64,000 bases of DNA, taken from contig JADGAX010000001.1 in the NCBI GenBank assembly GCA_015231795.1, forward strand, positions 186,001-250,000. The letters run 5' to 3'. The DNA is from Alphaproteobacteria bacterium. GTDB taxonomy: Bacteria; Pseudomonadota; Alphaproteobacteria; Rhodospirillales; WMHbin7. Below, in pieces: positions 42,102 to 50,598 of this stretch. The notes under the pieces are model-generated. The model saw only the letters and a program-made list of their open reading frames with translations, was not told where the DNA came from and made no database searches. The first letter of the stretch is position 1. Each line of letters starts with the position of its first letter. Both the position numbers and the translations under genes were made by a program.

Positions 42102-43796
42102 ATGCCGAATACGGCCATTCTCGCCCCGGATAACGCGCCTTCCACAATCAGGCTTGGCCGCATGGCTTGGCCCGCCCTCGCCGTTCTGCTCAGTCTGGCC
42201 ACGGCCCTGCCGGTCCTTGTGGTTTCCAGCAATCTGCTGTTGTTTCAGGGCGATCTATGGAGCCATCTGGCCGACACCGTCCTGACCGGCTATATCGTCA
42301 ATTCCATCCTCCTTTTGCTGGGAGTCAGCCTGTGCGTCATCGTGGGCGGCGTCGGCACCGCTTGGTTGGTCACCATGTGCCGTTTTCCGGGCAGTCGGTG
42401 GCTGGAATGGGCGCAATTGCTGCCCATGGCCATGCCCGCCTATGTCGTCGCCTATGCCTATACTTGGCTGTTCGATTATGCGGGTCCGGTTCAGACAGTC
42501 CTGCGCGCTGCTTTTGGCTGGACTTCGGCAAGGGATTATTGGTTCTTCGAGATGCGCTCGCTGGAGGGCGCCATCATCGTCATGTCGCTGGTCCTTTACC
42601 CCTATGTCTTTCTACTGGCTCGGGCGGCCTTTCTTGAACAGTCTGTCTGCGTTTTGGAGGCCAGCCGAACCCTGGGCCAAAGCCCCTGGCGCGCCTTCTT
42701 TCGGGTGGCCCTGCCCCTGGCCCGCCCCGCCATCGCGGCTGGCACCGCCCTGGCGCTGATGGAAACGCTCAACGATTTCGGCACCGTGCATTATTTCGCC
42801 GTCGACACGTTCACCACCGGCATCTATCGCACTTGGCTGGGCATGGGCCAGCCGCAGGCGGCGGGACAGTTGGGCGCCCTTCTGATGCTGTTCATCGTGG
42901 CCCTGCTGTTGCTTGAGCGCTTTTCCCGAGGCCAGGCGCGTCATCACCACACGACGGGGCGTTACCGCAACCTGCCCAGGGTCGAACTGGCCCCCTTGCC
43001 CGCTTTTCTGGCCCTGGCTTTCTGCGGTTTTGCGGTCCTGCTGGGCTTTTTGCTGCCGGGCGGCGTGTTGCTGGCCATGGCCTATGAGACATATGGGTTT
43101 GAAATTCCGCTCGATTTCCTTGAATTGGCGGGCAATAGCATGGTTCTGGCCGCCTTGACCGGCGGGCTGGCGGTGCTGTTGGCGATTATCCTGGGCTATG
43201 CCCAGCGGCTGCACCCGACCCGTCTGGTCAAATCCTGCGTCCGCCTGTCGGCCCTGGGCTATGCGGTTCCTGGGTCGGTGATCGCGGTCGGCACGCTGGT
43301 GCCCCTCACCTTCCTGGACAAGACGCTGGCCGCCTTCCTGGACGAGCGGTTCGGGATCGTGCTTTCCGGCCTTTTGATCACGGGCAGCATCGCCGCCCTG
43401 ATCTATGCTTATTGTGTCCGTTTCCTGGCGATTTCGGTGCAGACGGTCGAAGCCAGCCTGTCCAAGGTGACGCCCTCGATCGAGGCGGCGGCCAGCACCC
43501 TGGGGCTTGGCGCCTTGAAGCGTCTGGTCCGGGTGCATATGCCGATGATCCGAGGCAGTCTGCTGACCGCCGCCCTGCTGGTTTTCGTCGATGTCATGAA
43601 GGAACTGCCCGCCACCATGATCATGCGTCCCTTCAATTTCGATACGCTGGCCACCCGCGTTTTCACCCTGGCGTCGGACGAGCGGCTGGCCGAGGCGTCT
43701 CTCCCTGCCTTGGTCATCGTGGCTGCCGGTCTCATTCCCGTGATCTTGTTGTCCAGGGCCATCGCCACCTCAAGACCGGGTGGAGAAAGCGCATGA
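42102..43796 (+). CDS. fbpB: ferric iron ABC transporter permease (FbpB/SfuB type)
   Basis: 564 residues from ATG 42102 (TTG 42096 is two codons upstream). It is a double-length permease: two six-helix halves, each with an EAA-type cytoplasmic loop that contacts the ATPase (LEASRTLGQSPWRAFFRVALPLARP near residue 190 and IEAAASTLGLGALKRLVRVHMPMIR near 460). The fused arrangement is typical of the Fbp/Sfu/Fut ferric-iron importers. The stop overlaps the ATPase gene by 4 bp (ATGA). The Fur-like box at 42025-42039 precedes it. Confidence 0.92.
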   Translation: MPNTAILAPDNAPSTIRLGRMAWPALAVLLSLATALPVLVVSSNLLLFQGDLWSHLADTVLTGYIVNSILLLLGVSLCVIVGGVGTAWLVTMCRFPGSRWLEWAQLLPMAMPAYVVAYAYTWLFDYAGPVQTVLRAAFGWTSARDYWFFEMRSLEGAIIVMSLVLYPYVFLLARAAFLEQSVCVLEASRTLGQSPWRAFFRVALPLARPAIAAGTALALMETLNDFGTVHYFAVDTFTTGIYRTWLGMGQPQAAGQLGALLMLFIVALLLLERFSRGQARHHHTTGRYRNLPRVELAPLPAFLALAFCGFAVLLGFLLPGGVLLAMAYETYGFEIPLDFLELAGNSMVLAALTGGLAVLLAIILGYAQRLHPTRLVKSCVRLSALGYAVPGSVIAVGTLVPLTFLDKTLAAFLDERFGIVLSGLLITGSIAALIYAYCVRFLAISVQTVEASLSKVTPSIEAAASTLGLGALKRLVRVHMPMIRGSLLTAALLVFVDVMKELPATMIMRPFNFDTLATRVFTLASDERLAEASLPALVIVAAGLIPVILLSRAIATSRPGGESA

Positions 43797-44854
43797 CCCA
43801 GAATCAAGGGCTGGTTCTTGAAAACGTGGTGTTGGGCTATGGCGGCGGCCATGTCGCGGTCGATAAAGTCTCGCTCGAGGTTCGTCCGGGCGAATTGGTG
43901 TGCTTATTGGGGCCTTCCGGCTGCGGCAAAACCTCCACCTTGCGCATCGCGGCCGGCCTTGAACGGGTCAGCGCCGGAACGGTGCATCTGAATGGCCGTC
44001 TGGTTTCCGGCCTGGGCACGCATCTGCCGCCCGAAGAGCGCCATGTCGGCTTTCTATTCCAGGATTACGCCTTGTTTCCGCATCTGAACGTGCTGGGCAA
44101 TGTGGCTTTCGGGCTGGATCGATTGTCCGGCCCCGAGAAGCGCAGGCAAGCCCATGAAAGACTGTCACAAGTCGGCATGGACAGCCATGCCGACAACTGG
44201 CCGCATCAGCTTTCCGGCGGTCAGCAGCAGCGCGTCGCCTTGGCCCGCGCTCTGGCCCCCAATCCCAGCTTGATGCTGCTGGACGAGCCGTTTTCCGGCC
44301 TGGACAAGCGCCTGCGCGATCAGGTGCGCGACGAAACCTTGCATGTTCTGAAATCCAGCCGTGTTTCGACGTTGATGGTGACCCACGATCCCGAGGAAGC
44401 CATGTTCATGGCCGACCGCATCGCCGTGATGCGAGGCGGGCGGATCGTGCAGATGGACACGCCCGAGCGCCTTTATTCCTCACCCGCCGATCCCTTCGTG
44501 GCGTCCTTCTTCGGTGAGGTTAATTCTCTTTCCTCTCAGGTAGTTGATGGGAATGTTCAAACCTGTTTGGGACCCTTCCCCGCCCCCGGTTTCCTGAACG
44601 GAGCCAAGGTGGAAATGCTGATCCGCCCCGAAGGCGTTCACTTGCGCGAAGATCCAATGGGCCATGCGCAGGTGCTGGCTTCTCGGTTGCTTGGCCGTAC
44701 CAGTTTGATTCATTTGAAGGTTGAACGGCCAGACTGCCAGCCCGTTCATCTTCATGCACGCCTTGCCAGCCGTGCCCTCCCCCCCGAGGGGCTTCGGGTC
44801 GCCTTGGAAATCGATAGAACCCAGGTGTTCGTTTTCCCCATTTCCGGCGATTAG
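43793..44854 (+). CDS. fbpC: ferric iron ABC transporter ATP-binding protein (FbpC type)
   Basis: 353 residues from ATG 43793. Walker A is LLGPSGCGKTSTLRIAAG (near 38-55), the Q-loop lies in FLFQDYALFPHLNV, the signature is HQLSGGQQQRVALARAL and Walker B is LMLLDEPFSGLD. The H-loop is MVTHDPEEAMFMAD. A C-terminal TOBE-like regulatory domain (about 255-350) is present, as in the MalK/PotA/FbpC group. It energises the FbpB permease. A 104-bp gap with its own regulatory signals separates it from the binding-protein gene. Confidence 0.93.
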   Translation: MTQNQGLVLENVVLGYGGGHVAVDKVSLEVRPGELVCLLGPSGCGKTSTLRIAAGLERVSAGTVHLNGRLVSGLGTHLPPEERHVGFLFQDYALFPHLNVLGNVAFGLDRLSGPEKRRQAHERLSQVGMDSHADNWPHQLSGGQQQRVALARALAPNPSLMLLDEPFSGLDKRLRDQVRDETLHVLKSSRVSTLMVTHDPEEAMFMADRIAVMRGGRIVQMDTPERLYSSPADPFVASFFGEVNSLSSQVVDGNVQTCLGPFPAPGFLNGAKVEMLIRPEGVHLREDPMGHAQVLASRLLGRTSLIHLKVERPDCQPVHLHARLASRALPPEGLRVALEIDRTQVFVFPISGD

Positions 44855-44886
44855 CCCCCCCTGCTCCTGCTTTGTGAGATTGGCCC

Positions 44887-44920
44887 TTGACAGATTTTGA
44901 TGATGCGAATAACTCTCAAT
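44887..44920 (+). promoter_or_regulatory. promoter with Fur-like box before the iron-binding protein gene
   Basis: TTGACA (44887-44892) is a perfect -35. GATGCGAATAACTCTCAAT (44902-44920) read on the other strand is ATTGAGAGTTATTCGCATC, close to the classical 19-bp Fur box, and covers the expected -10 region. The substrate-binding protein should therefore have its own iron-repressed transcript in addition to any read-through from fbpBC. Confidence 0.55.
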
Positions 44921-44958
44921 ATCAATTCCAACCCTCCCTCGACTAGGATGCTTCGCCG

Positions 44959-45987
44959 ATGTCTCTTTCGCTTAAAAAGCCACTACTGACCTTCGCCGCC
45001 CTCGCTCTCCTGTTCGGCACTGCTCAAGCCAGCGCCGCCGAGGTCAATCTTTACTCGGCCCGCAAGGATCATCTGCTGAAGCCCGTGCTGGACGAGTTCA
45101 CTAAGAAGACCGGGGTTAAGGTCAATTTGCTGTCGGCTGCCGAGGATCAGTTGCTTGAGCGCTTGAAGAGCGAGGGGGCCAACAGCCCGGCCGATCTGTT
45201 CATCACCACCGATGTTGCCCATCTACACAAGGCCAGGGTGGCGGGCGTCTTGCAGCCCACGAAATCGGCGGTGCTGGACAAGAACATCCCCGCCCAATAC
45301 CGCGATCCACAAGGCTATTGGTATGGTCTGTCGGCCCGCGCCCGCGTGATCTTCTATGCCAAGGACCGGGTAAAGCAGGAAGAGCTGTCCACCTACGAGG
45401 ACTTGGCCGATCCGAAATGGAAAGGACGGATTTGCGTGCGCAGTTCGTCTTCAGCCTATAACCAGTCGTTGCTGGGCGGTTTGATAGCCGTTTTGGGGCC
45501 GGACAAGGCCGAAAGCTGGGCCAAGGGCGTGGTCGCCAACATGGCGCGCAAGCCCCAGGGCGGTGATCGCGACCAAATTGCCGCCGTGGCCGCCGGTCAA
45601 TGCGATCTGGCCATCGCCAACACCTATTATTTCGGCGGCATGCAGATTTCGCCCAAGGCCGACGAGCGAGAAACGGCGTCGAAGGTCGGTTTGTTCTTTC
45701 CCAACCAGAAGGATCGCGGCGTCCACATGAATGTGGCGGGCGGCGGCGTCACGGCTTCAGCCAAGAACAAGACGCAAGCCGTGCAGCTTCTTGAATTCCT
45801 GTCCGGCACCGAGGCGCAGAAAACCTTCGCCGAAGCCAACAACGAATTCCCGGTGCTGGCCTCGGCCAAGCTGGCGCCCAATGTGGCGGCCTGGGGCAGC
45901 TTCAAGGGCGAGACCCTTAACGTTGCCATGCTGGGCGAGAATTCGGCCCTGGCGGTGCGCATCTTCGACCGCGCCGGATGGCGCTGA
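44959..45987 (+). CDS. fbpA: ferric iron ABC transporter periplasmic binding protein (FbpA/FutA type)
   Basis: 342 residues with a Sec signal peptide (about 1-27, cleavage after ASA before AEVNLYSARKD). The type II binding-protein fold opens EVNLYSARKDHLLKPVLDEF and contains the paired iron-ligand tyrosines in IANTYYFGGM (near residue 220). RGVHMNVAGGGVTASAKNK and the late EAQKTFAEANNEFPV match Fe(3+)-binding members. It delivers Fe(3+) to FbpBC. The gene order permease-ATPase-binding protein is the reverse of the classic fbpABC order. Confidence 0.94.
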   Translation: MSLSLKKPLLTFAALALLFGTAQASAAEVNLYSARKDHLLKPVLDEFTKKTGVKVNLLSAAEDQLLERLKSEGANSPADLFITTDVAHLHKARVAGVLQPTKSAVLDKNIPAQYRDPQGYWYGLSARARVIFYAKDRVKQEELSTYEDLADPKWKGRICVRSSSSAYNQSLLGGLIAVLGPDKAESWAKGVVANMARKPQGGDRDQIAAVAAGQCDLAIANTYYFGGMQISPKADERETASKVGLFFPNQKDRGVHMNVAGGGVTASAKNKTQAVQLLEFLSGTEAQKTFAEANNEFPVLASAKLAPNVAAWGSFKGETLNVAMLGENSALAVRIFDRAGWR

Positions 45988-46027
45988 TTTAGCTTGTGCG
46001 ACGGATGAGGGTGGGTATGCTGCCGCC

Positions 46028-46795
46028 ATGAGCAGCCAGCCCCCCTCTTCCGACACGCCTCTTTCCCGCCTTTTGGCCGTCATGGCCCAATTACGCCATC
46101 CCAGCGAGGGCTGTCCCTGGGACCTTGAGCAAAGTTTCGCCACCATCGTTCCGCACACCATCGAGGAAGCCTATGAGGTGGCCGAAGCCATTGAAACGGC
46201 GGACTGGGATGCGCTGAAGGACGAATTGGGCGATCTTTTGTTTCAGGTTGTCTTCTACGCCCAGTTGGGCCGCGAACAGGGCCTGTTCGATTTCGACGCC
46301 ATCGCCGACGCCATCGCGCAAAAGATGGTGCGCAGGCACCCCAATGTCTTCGCTGACGCCAAGGAAGCCGATGCCGAGGCCCAGACCAGGGCCTGGGAAG
46401 GCCATAAGGAAAAGGAAAAGCCCAGGACCAGCGCGCTGGATGGCGTGGCCGTCACCCTGCCCGCCTTGTCGCGCGCTGCCAAGCTGCAAAAGCGGGCCGC
46501 CCGCAAAGGATTCGACTGGGCCGACCCCGCTCCCGTCATCGACAAAATGCGCGAGGAACTGGCCGAGTTGGAAGCCGAGATGGACAAAGGCGGGCAAGGC
46601 CGCCGCTTCGAGGAAATGGGCGATTTGCTGTTCACCTGTGTCAATCTGGCCCGCAAACTTCAGATCGATCCCGAATCGGCCCTTCGCTCGGCCAACCGCA
46701 AATTCGAGCGGCGCTTCAAATCGGTCGAGGCCAGCGGCGCAAAAACGCCCGAAGCCATGGAAGCCGCCTGGGAAGCCGCGAAGTCGGCTGAATAG
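46028..46795 (+). CDS. mazG: nucleoside triphosphate pyrophosphohydrolase MazG
   Basis: 255 residues from ATG 46028; the frame is open further left but overlaps fbpA. Two MazG domains are present. The first carries CPWDLEQSFATIVPHTIEEA and the metal-binding pattern EEAYEVAEAIETADWDALKD followed by ELGDLLFQVVFYAQ. The second contains KIREELAELE-like KMREELAELEAEMD and EEMGDLLFTCVNLAR. It hydrolyses NTPs to NMP and pyrophosphate as a house-cleaning enzyme. The MFS gene starts 5 bp after it. Confidence 0.95.
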   Translation: MSSQPPSSDTPLSRLLAVMAQLRHPSEGCPWDLEQSFATIVPHTIEEAYEVAEAIETADWDALKDELGDLLFQVVFYAQLGREQGLFDFDAIADAIAQKMVRRHPNVFADAKEADAEAQTRAWEGHKEKEKPRTSALDGVAVTLPALSRAAKLQKRAARKGFDWADPAPVIDKMREELAELEAEMDKGGQGRRFEEMGDLLFTCVNLARKLQIDPESALRSANRKFERRFKSVEASGAKTPEAMEAAWEAAKSAE

Positions 46796-46800
46796 CCATC

Positions 46801-47988
46801 ATGCCCAACGCCAACTTGCGTCCCACCCAATGGCTTGCCGTTCTGACCGTGCTGCTGGCTGGCGTCAGCATGGCCATGCATGTCGGCAAAGTGCCGCCCG
46901 CCGCCGCCCAGGTTTCCGCCGATCTCGAGATGAGTTTGGTGGCCGTGGGCTGGCTTCTGTCCTTGTTCGCCCTTCTGGGCGCCGCTACTGGGTCCTTCGT
47001 CGGACGCTTGGTTGATCGGCTGGGGCAGAAGCGTACCTTGCTGTTCGGCCTAAGCTGCACGGTTCTGGGCAGTCTGGCGGGGGCTTTCGCGCAGGCCACG
47101 CCCTTGTTGCTGGCCACCCGCGCCCTTGAAGGGATCGGCTTCGTCTCGGTGGTGGTGGCGGCCCCGGCCCTGATCTTTCGCGAATGCCAAGCCAAGGATC
47201 ATCGGCTGGCCTTCGGCCTGTGGAGCACCTGGATGCCGGTGGGGGCGGCCTTCATGATGGCGCTTTCGCCGACCTTGCTGATGCTGTTCGGCTGGCGGGC
47301 CAATTGGCTGGTCGCCTCGGCCCTGACCTTGGCCGCCTTGCTTTTGTCCTTCCTGCTGATCAGCCCCGACGCCGCCTTGCAGGCGCAACGCCCCAGGGGG
47401 CGCTTGCGCGATCTGGTGAAGCTGCCGACGCCTTGGATTCTGGCGGCCTGTTTTTGCTTTTACAGCATGTCCTTCCAGACGGTGTTCGGTTTTCTGCCGT
47501 CCTATCTGGTGCAGGAACAAGCGCTCGATCCCGCCCTGGCCGCCCGCCTGACCGCCCTGGCCCTGCTGCTCAACGTGGTCGGCAATCTGTCGGCGGGTCC
47601 GCTGATCCGCCTTGGATTGGCCCGCTGGCAGGTGATCTTCATGGCGGCCCTGGCCATGGGCCTGTGCGCCTGGGGCATCTTCGCCGACGAACTGCCGCTG
47701 GCGGCGCGCTACGGCCTATGTCTGCTGTTCTCGGCCATGGGCGGCCTGATCCCAGCCGCCATCTTCATCGCCGCCCCCGCTTTCGCCCCCACGCCCGCTC
47801 ATGTCGGAACCATCGGCGGCATGATCGTGCAGGGCTTAAGCATCGGCCAATTGGCAGGCCCACCCACTCTGGCCTTTCTGGTCCACCGGGTGGGATCGTG
47901 GGGGGCCGCCCCCTATTTCATCTCGACGCTGGCCCTGATCTGCCTGCTGCTGGCCCTGGCCCTCAAACGTCAGGAAAGGCTGCGCTGA
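46801..47988 (+). CDS. MFS transporter, CynX/NimT-like
   Basis: 395 residues with about twelve hydrophobic helices. The MFS motif between TM2 and TM3 is GSFVGRLVDRLGQKRTLLFG (near residue 62). The first half contains LEGIGFVSVVVAAPALIFRE (TM4-5), and the second half resembles cyanate/nitroimidazole-type exporters of the CynX group by overall spacing. Substrate unknown. It is closely packed between mazG (5 bp) and the lipoprotein gene (26 bp) and may be co-transcribed with both. Confidence 0.88.
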   Translation: MPNANLRPTQWLAVLTVLLAGVSMAMHVGKVPPAAAQVSADLEMSLVAVGWLLSLFALLGAATGSFVGRLVDRLGQKRTLLFGLSCTVLGSLAGAFAQATPLLLATRALEGIGFVSVVVAAPALIFRECQAKDHRLAFGLWSTWMPVGAAFMMALSPTLLMLFGWRANWLVASALTLAALLLSFLLISPDAALQAQRPRGRLRDLVKLPTPWILAACFCFYSMSFQTVFGFLPSYLVQEQALDPALAARLTALALLLNVVGNLSAGPLIRLGLARWQVIFMAALAMGLCAWGIFADELPLAARYGLCLLFSAMGGLIPAAIFIAAPAFAPTPAHVGTIGGMIVQGLSIGQLAGPPTLAFLVHRVGSWGAAPYFISTLALICLLLALALKRQERLR

Positions 47989-48014
47989 ACGGCAGGCTGT
48001 GCTAGTCTTCGCCC

Positions 48015-48620
48015 ATGCGCGCTTCCATCCTTCGCTTTCTCATCCTGGCCCTTCTCGTCCCACTGCTGGGGTCTTGCTGGCTGCCCAGCCAGTTCGAGGC
48101 GATCATCCAGATCATGAAGGACGGGTCGTTCGCCGTGCAATACAAAGGCACGATGGATTACGCCCCCCTGGTCTACGACATCAAGACCAAGAATCTGCCC
48201 ATCGAGGAACAGACCAAAAAGACGGCCATTCTGGAACGCGACCTGCGGCGCGACAGCGGCTTTCAGGAAGTGGCGACCATGGGCAACGGCCGCTTTCGCG
48301 TGCGCTACCGCCATGACGACAAGATCAGCGGCACCTTCATCTACACGTTCGTGCGCCGGAACGCCGCCATCATGAAGGTGCTGGTGGGCAAGGATGGCCG
48401 CGCCTCGATCTGGTTCGACACGCTAAGCCCCGAAGACGCCAAGCGCGCCACCGGCCTTGGCATGAGCATCAATGGCACGGTCAAGATGATCAGCGATCTG
48501 CCCATGCTGGAAAGCAACGCGCAAAAGACCGAGCAGCAGGGAACGGCCAAGGTCTATATCTGGCAGATCACGCGCTATGACCAATCGCCCGCCCCTAAAA
48601 TGATTTTCAAGATGTTTTGA
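48015..48620 (+). CDS. hypothetical lipoprotein
   Basis: 201 residues. The N-terminus is a lipoprotein signal (hydrophobic LILALLVPLLGSC, with the acceptor Cys at about residue 21). The mature part is mixed beta with SFAVQYKGTMDYAPLVYDI, RFRVRYRHDDKISGTFIYTFVRR, KVLVGKDGRASIWFD and a final KVYIWQITRYDQSPAPKMIFK. I do not recognise the family. There is no Asp at the +2 position (Trp follows Cys), so outer-membrane sorting is more likely than retention in the inner membrane. The SDR gene starts 11 bp after it. Confidence 0.75.
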   Translation: MRASILRFLILALLVPLLGSCWLPSQFEAIIQIMKDGSFAVQYKGTMDYAPLVYDIKTKNLPIEEQTKKTAILERDLRRDSGFQEVATMGNGRFRVRYRHDDKISGTFIYTFVRRNAAIMKVLVGKDGRASIWFDTLSPEDAKRATGLGMSINGTVKMISDLPMLESNAQKTEQQGTAKVYIWQITRYDQSPAPKMIFKMF

Positions 48621-48631
48621 CGAGGTGCGAG

Positions 48632-49396
48632 ATGATCGATTGTTCCAGCGAAACCGTGGTCGTAACGGGGGCTTCGTCGGGTTTTGGCGAAGCGATCGCC
48701 AGGCGCTACGCCAAGCATGGCGCCAAGCTGGTTCTGGCTGCAAGGCGCATGGACCGGCTTGAAAAGCTGAAAGGCGAGTTGGGCGTGCCAACACATCTGG
48801 TCGAACTGGATGTCAGAAACCGCGACGCCGTGCTGAACGCCTTCGCCAATCTGCCAGCAGACTTCGCCAACGTGACCATCCTGATCAACAATGCCGGACT
48901 GGCCCTGGGGCTTGAACCCGCCCACAAGGTCAATCTGGACGATTGGGAAACCATGATCGACACCAATGTCAAAGGGCTGGTCACGGTCACGCGCGCGCTG
49001 TTGCCCGGCATGGTCGAACGCGACAAGGGCCATATCGTCAATATCGGTTCGGTGGCGGGCAACTATCCATATCCGGGCGGCAACGTCTATGGCGGCACCA
49101 AAGCCTTCGTGAAGCAATTCTCGCTGGCCCTGCGCTCGGATTTGTTGGGGGCCAATGTGCGCGTCACCAATATCGAACCCGGCATGGCCGACACCGAATT
49201 CTCGCTGACGCGCTTCAAGGGCAATCGGGCCGAGGCCGACAAGGTTTATCAGGGCGTCGAAGCGCTGACCGCCGACGATATTGCCGAGACCGTTTTCTGG
49301 TCCACCGCCCTGCCCGCGCATGTCAACATCAACCGCATCGAAGTGATGCCGACCCAGCAGGCCTTTGCCGGTTTCAAGGTGGAACGGCGTAGCTGA
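48632..49396 (+). CDS. SDR family NAD(P)-dependent oxidoreductase (YdfG-like)
   Basis: 254 residues from ATG 48632, with GAGG six bases upstream. It is a classical short-chain dehydrogenase: nucleotide motif VVVTGASSGFGEAIARRYAK (8-27), NNAG in ILINNAGLALG, catalytic Ser in VNIGSVAGNYPYPGGN, and YGGTKAF (Y and K near 152-156). It closely resembles YdfG, which reduces 3-hydroxy acids such as L-allo-threonine and serine and also malonic semialdehyde; the actual substrate is not determined. The stop abuts the stop of the convergent cupin gene. Confidence 0.93.
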   Translation: MIDCSSETVVVTGASSGFGEAIARRYAKHGAKLVLAARRMDRLEKLKGELGVPTHLVELDVRNRDAVLNAFANLPADFANVTILINNAGLALGLEPAHKVNLDDWETMIDTNVKGLVTVTRALLPGMVERDKGHIVNIGSVAGNYPYPGGNVYGGTKAFVKQFSLALRSDLLGANVRVTNIEPGMADTEFSLTRFKGNRAEADKVYQGVEALTADDIAETVFWSTALPAHVNINRIEVMPTQQAFAGFKVERRS

Positions 49397-49807
49397 CTAA
49401 CGCTTGACGGACAGCGGTTGCCCGGCGGTGCTTGCGTAGAAAACCACGATTTCGGCTGGCTGTTTGCCTTCGTTCTGGCCCGAATGCCATTGTTCGACCA
49501 CCTCGATGATGGCCTCGCCCGCCTTCAGCCGCAGGACCTCGCCCTTCTCGGTCTTTACCGTCAACTCGCCGCTTATCATGACGCCTGCATTGATCACCGG
49601 ATGCAGGTGCATCGGCAGCGTCGCGCCGGGCGCAATGCGAATGCGCAGGATGCTGATTTCGGGCTGGCCTGACGCATAGGGCGGCAACATCGTTCCGTTC
49701 CAACTAGCGCTGGATTTGGCCAATGTTTCGACCGTGACATCGCCATCGGCACGCGCATGGCCCGCGATCAGCAAGGCGAATGCGAGAAGAATGAAACGTA
49801 TTCTCAT
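49397..49807 (-). CDS. periplasmic cupin-domain protein
   Basis: 136 residues. A signal peptide (about 1-20, [16 protein letters not shown]) is followed by a single cupin barrel with motif 1 [21 protein letters not shown] (metal-binding His pair HLH) and motif 2 [13 protein letters not shown]. Secreted single-domain cupins of this type have no settled function. It is the last gene of the long leftward series and overlaps the inositol-phosphatase gene by 4 bp (ATGA), so it is probably made from the same message. Confidence 0.85.
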   Translation of the reverse strand: MRIRFILLAFALLIAGHARADGDVTVETLAKSSASWNGTMLPPYASGQPEISILRIRIAPGATLPMHLHPVINAGVMISGELTVKTEKGEVLRLKAGEAIIEVVEQWHSGQNEGKQPAEIVVFYASTAGQPLSVKR

Positions 49808-50598
49808 ATCGTTCCCCCTGTCGATGAATCCACCAAATCCTTGACCGCCGTCCAGCTTGCCTCGTCGCTGGCGGCGATGAGCACGCCCTCCATCGGCAAG
49901 GGCACATAGACGCGACCGTCGGTCAGCATGGAAAAGCCTCCCGCTTCGGCATGGATCAGCACGCCCGGCGCATGGTCCCAGGGCATCAGGCGCGTGAACA
50001 GCACGAAATGGCTAAGGCCGGTCAGTGTGCCCAGATAATCGAAGGCGGCGCAGCTCGTGCAGCGGCGTTTCTTGACGGCCTCGGCCAAGCGGTTCAACGT
50101 GCGTTTGGAATAAATGGCGCCGGTCATCTCGTGAACGGGACATGGGGCGAGCACCGTCAATCTCTGCCCCTCCAGCCAAGCCCCCTTGCCCTTCATGGCC
50201 ATGGCGGTGCGCTGTCCCAACGGATCGTGAATCCAACCCGCCAGCGTCTCGCCGCCCTTGACCAGGGCGACCATCACGCCGAAAGCGGGATTTCCATCGG
50301 TGAAATTGGCAGTGCCGTCCACCGGATCGACGATCCAAACCGGATCGTCGCCCCGCAGGCGCTCAAGCACGCTTTTGTCAGCGGCAACACCTTCTTCTCC
50401 CACCACGCAAGAACCCGGCAGCAGGGCGGTCAATTCCGCCGTCAGCCGCTTTTCGGCTTCTTCGTCGGCGATGGTCACGAAATCGCGGGCCGAGCTTTTG
50501 GTACGCACCTCGCCCGCCTTCAGATTGCGAAAACGCGGAAGAATGACGTCTTGCGCCACATCGCGGATCAGCCGGTCCACATGCGCCAGATCAATCAT
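49804..50598 (-). CDS. inositol monophosphatase family protein
   Basis: 264 residues from ATG 50598. Metal-site motifs of the IMPase/FBPase superfamily are GEEGV (near 68), [10 protein letters not shown] (near 90-99) and the later [17 protein letters not shown] (near 208-224). The family also includes 3'-phosphoadenosine 5'-phosphate and histidinol phosphatases, so the substrate is open. It overlaps hflX by 8 bp and the cupin gene by 4 bp. Confidence 0.88.
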   Translation of the reverse strand: MIDLAHVDRLIRDVAQDVILPRFRNLKAGEVRTKSSARDFVTIADEEAEKRLTAELTALLPGSCVVGEEGVAADKSVLERLRGDDPVWIVDPVDGTANFTDGNPAFGVMVALVKGGETLAGWIHDPLGQRTAMAMKGKGAWLEGQRLTVLAPCPVHEMTGAIYSKRTLNRLAEAVKKRRCTSCAAFDYLGTLTGLSHFVLFTRLMPWDHAPGVLIHAEAGGFSMLTDGRVYVPLPMEGVLIAASDEASWTAVKDLVDSSTGGTI

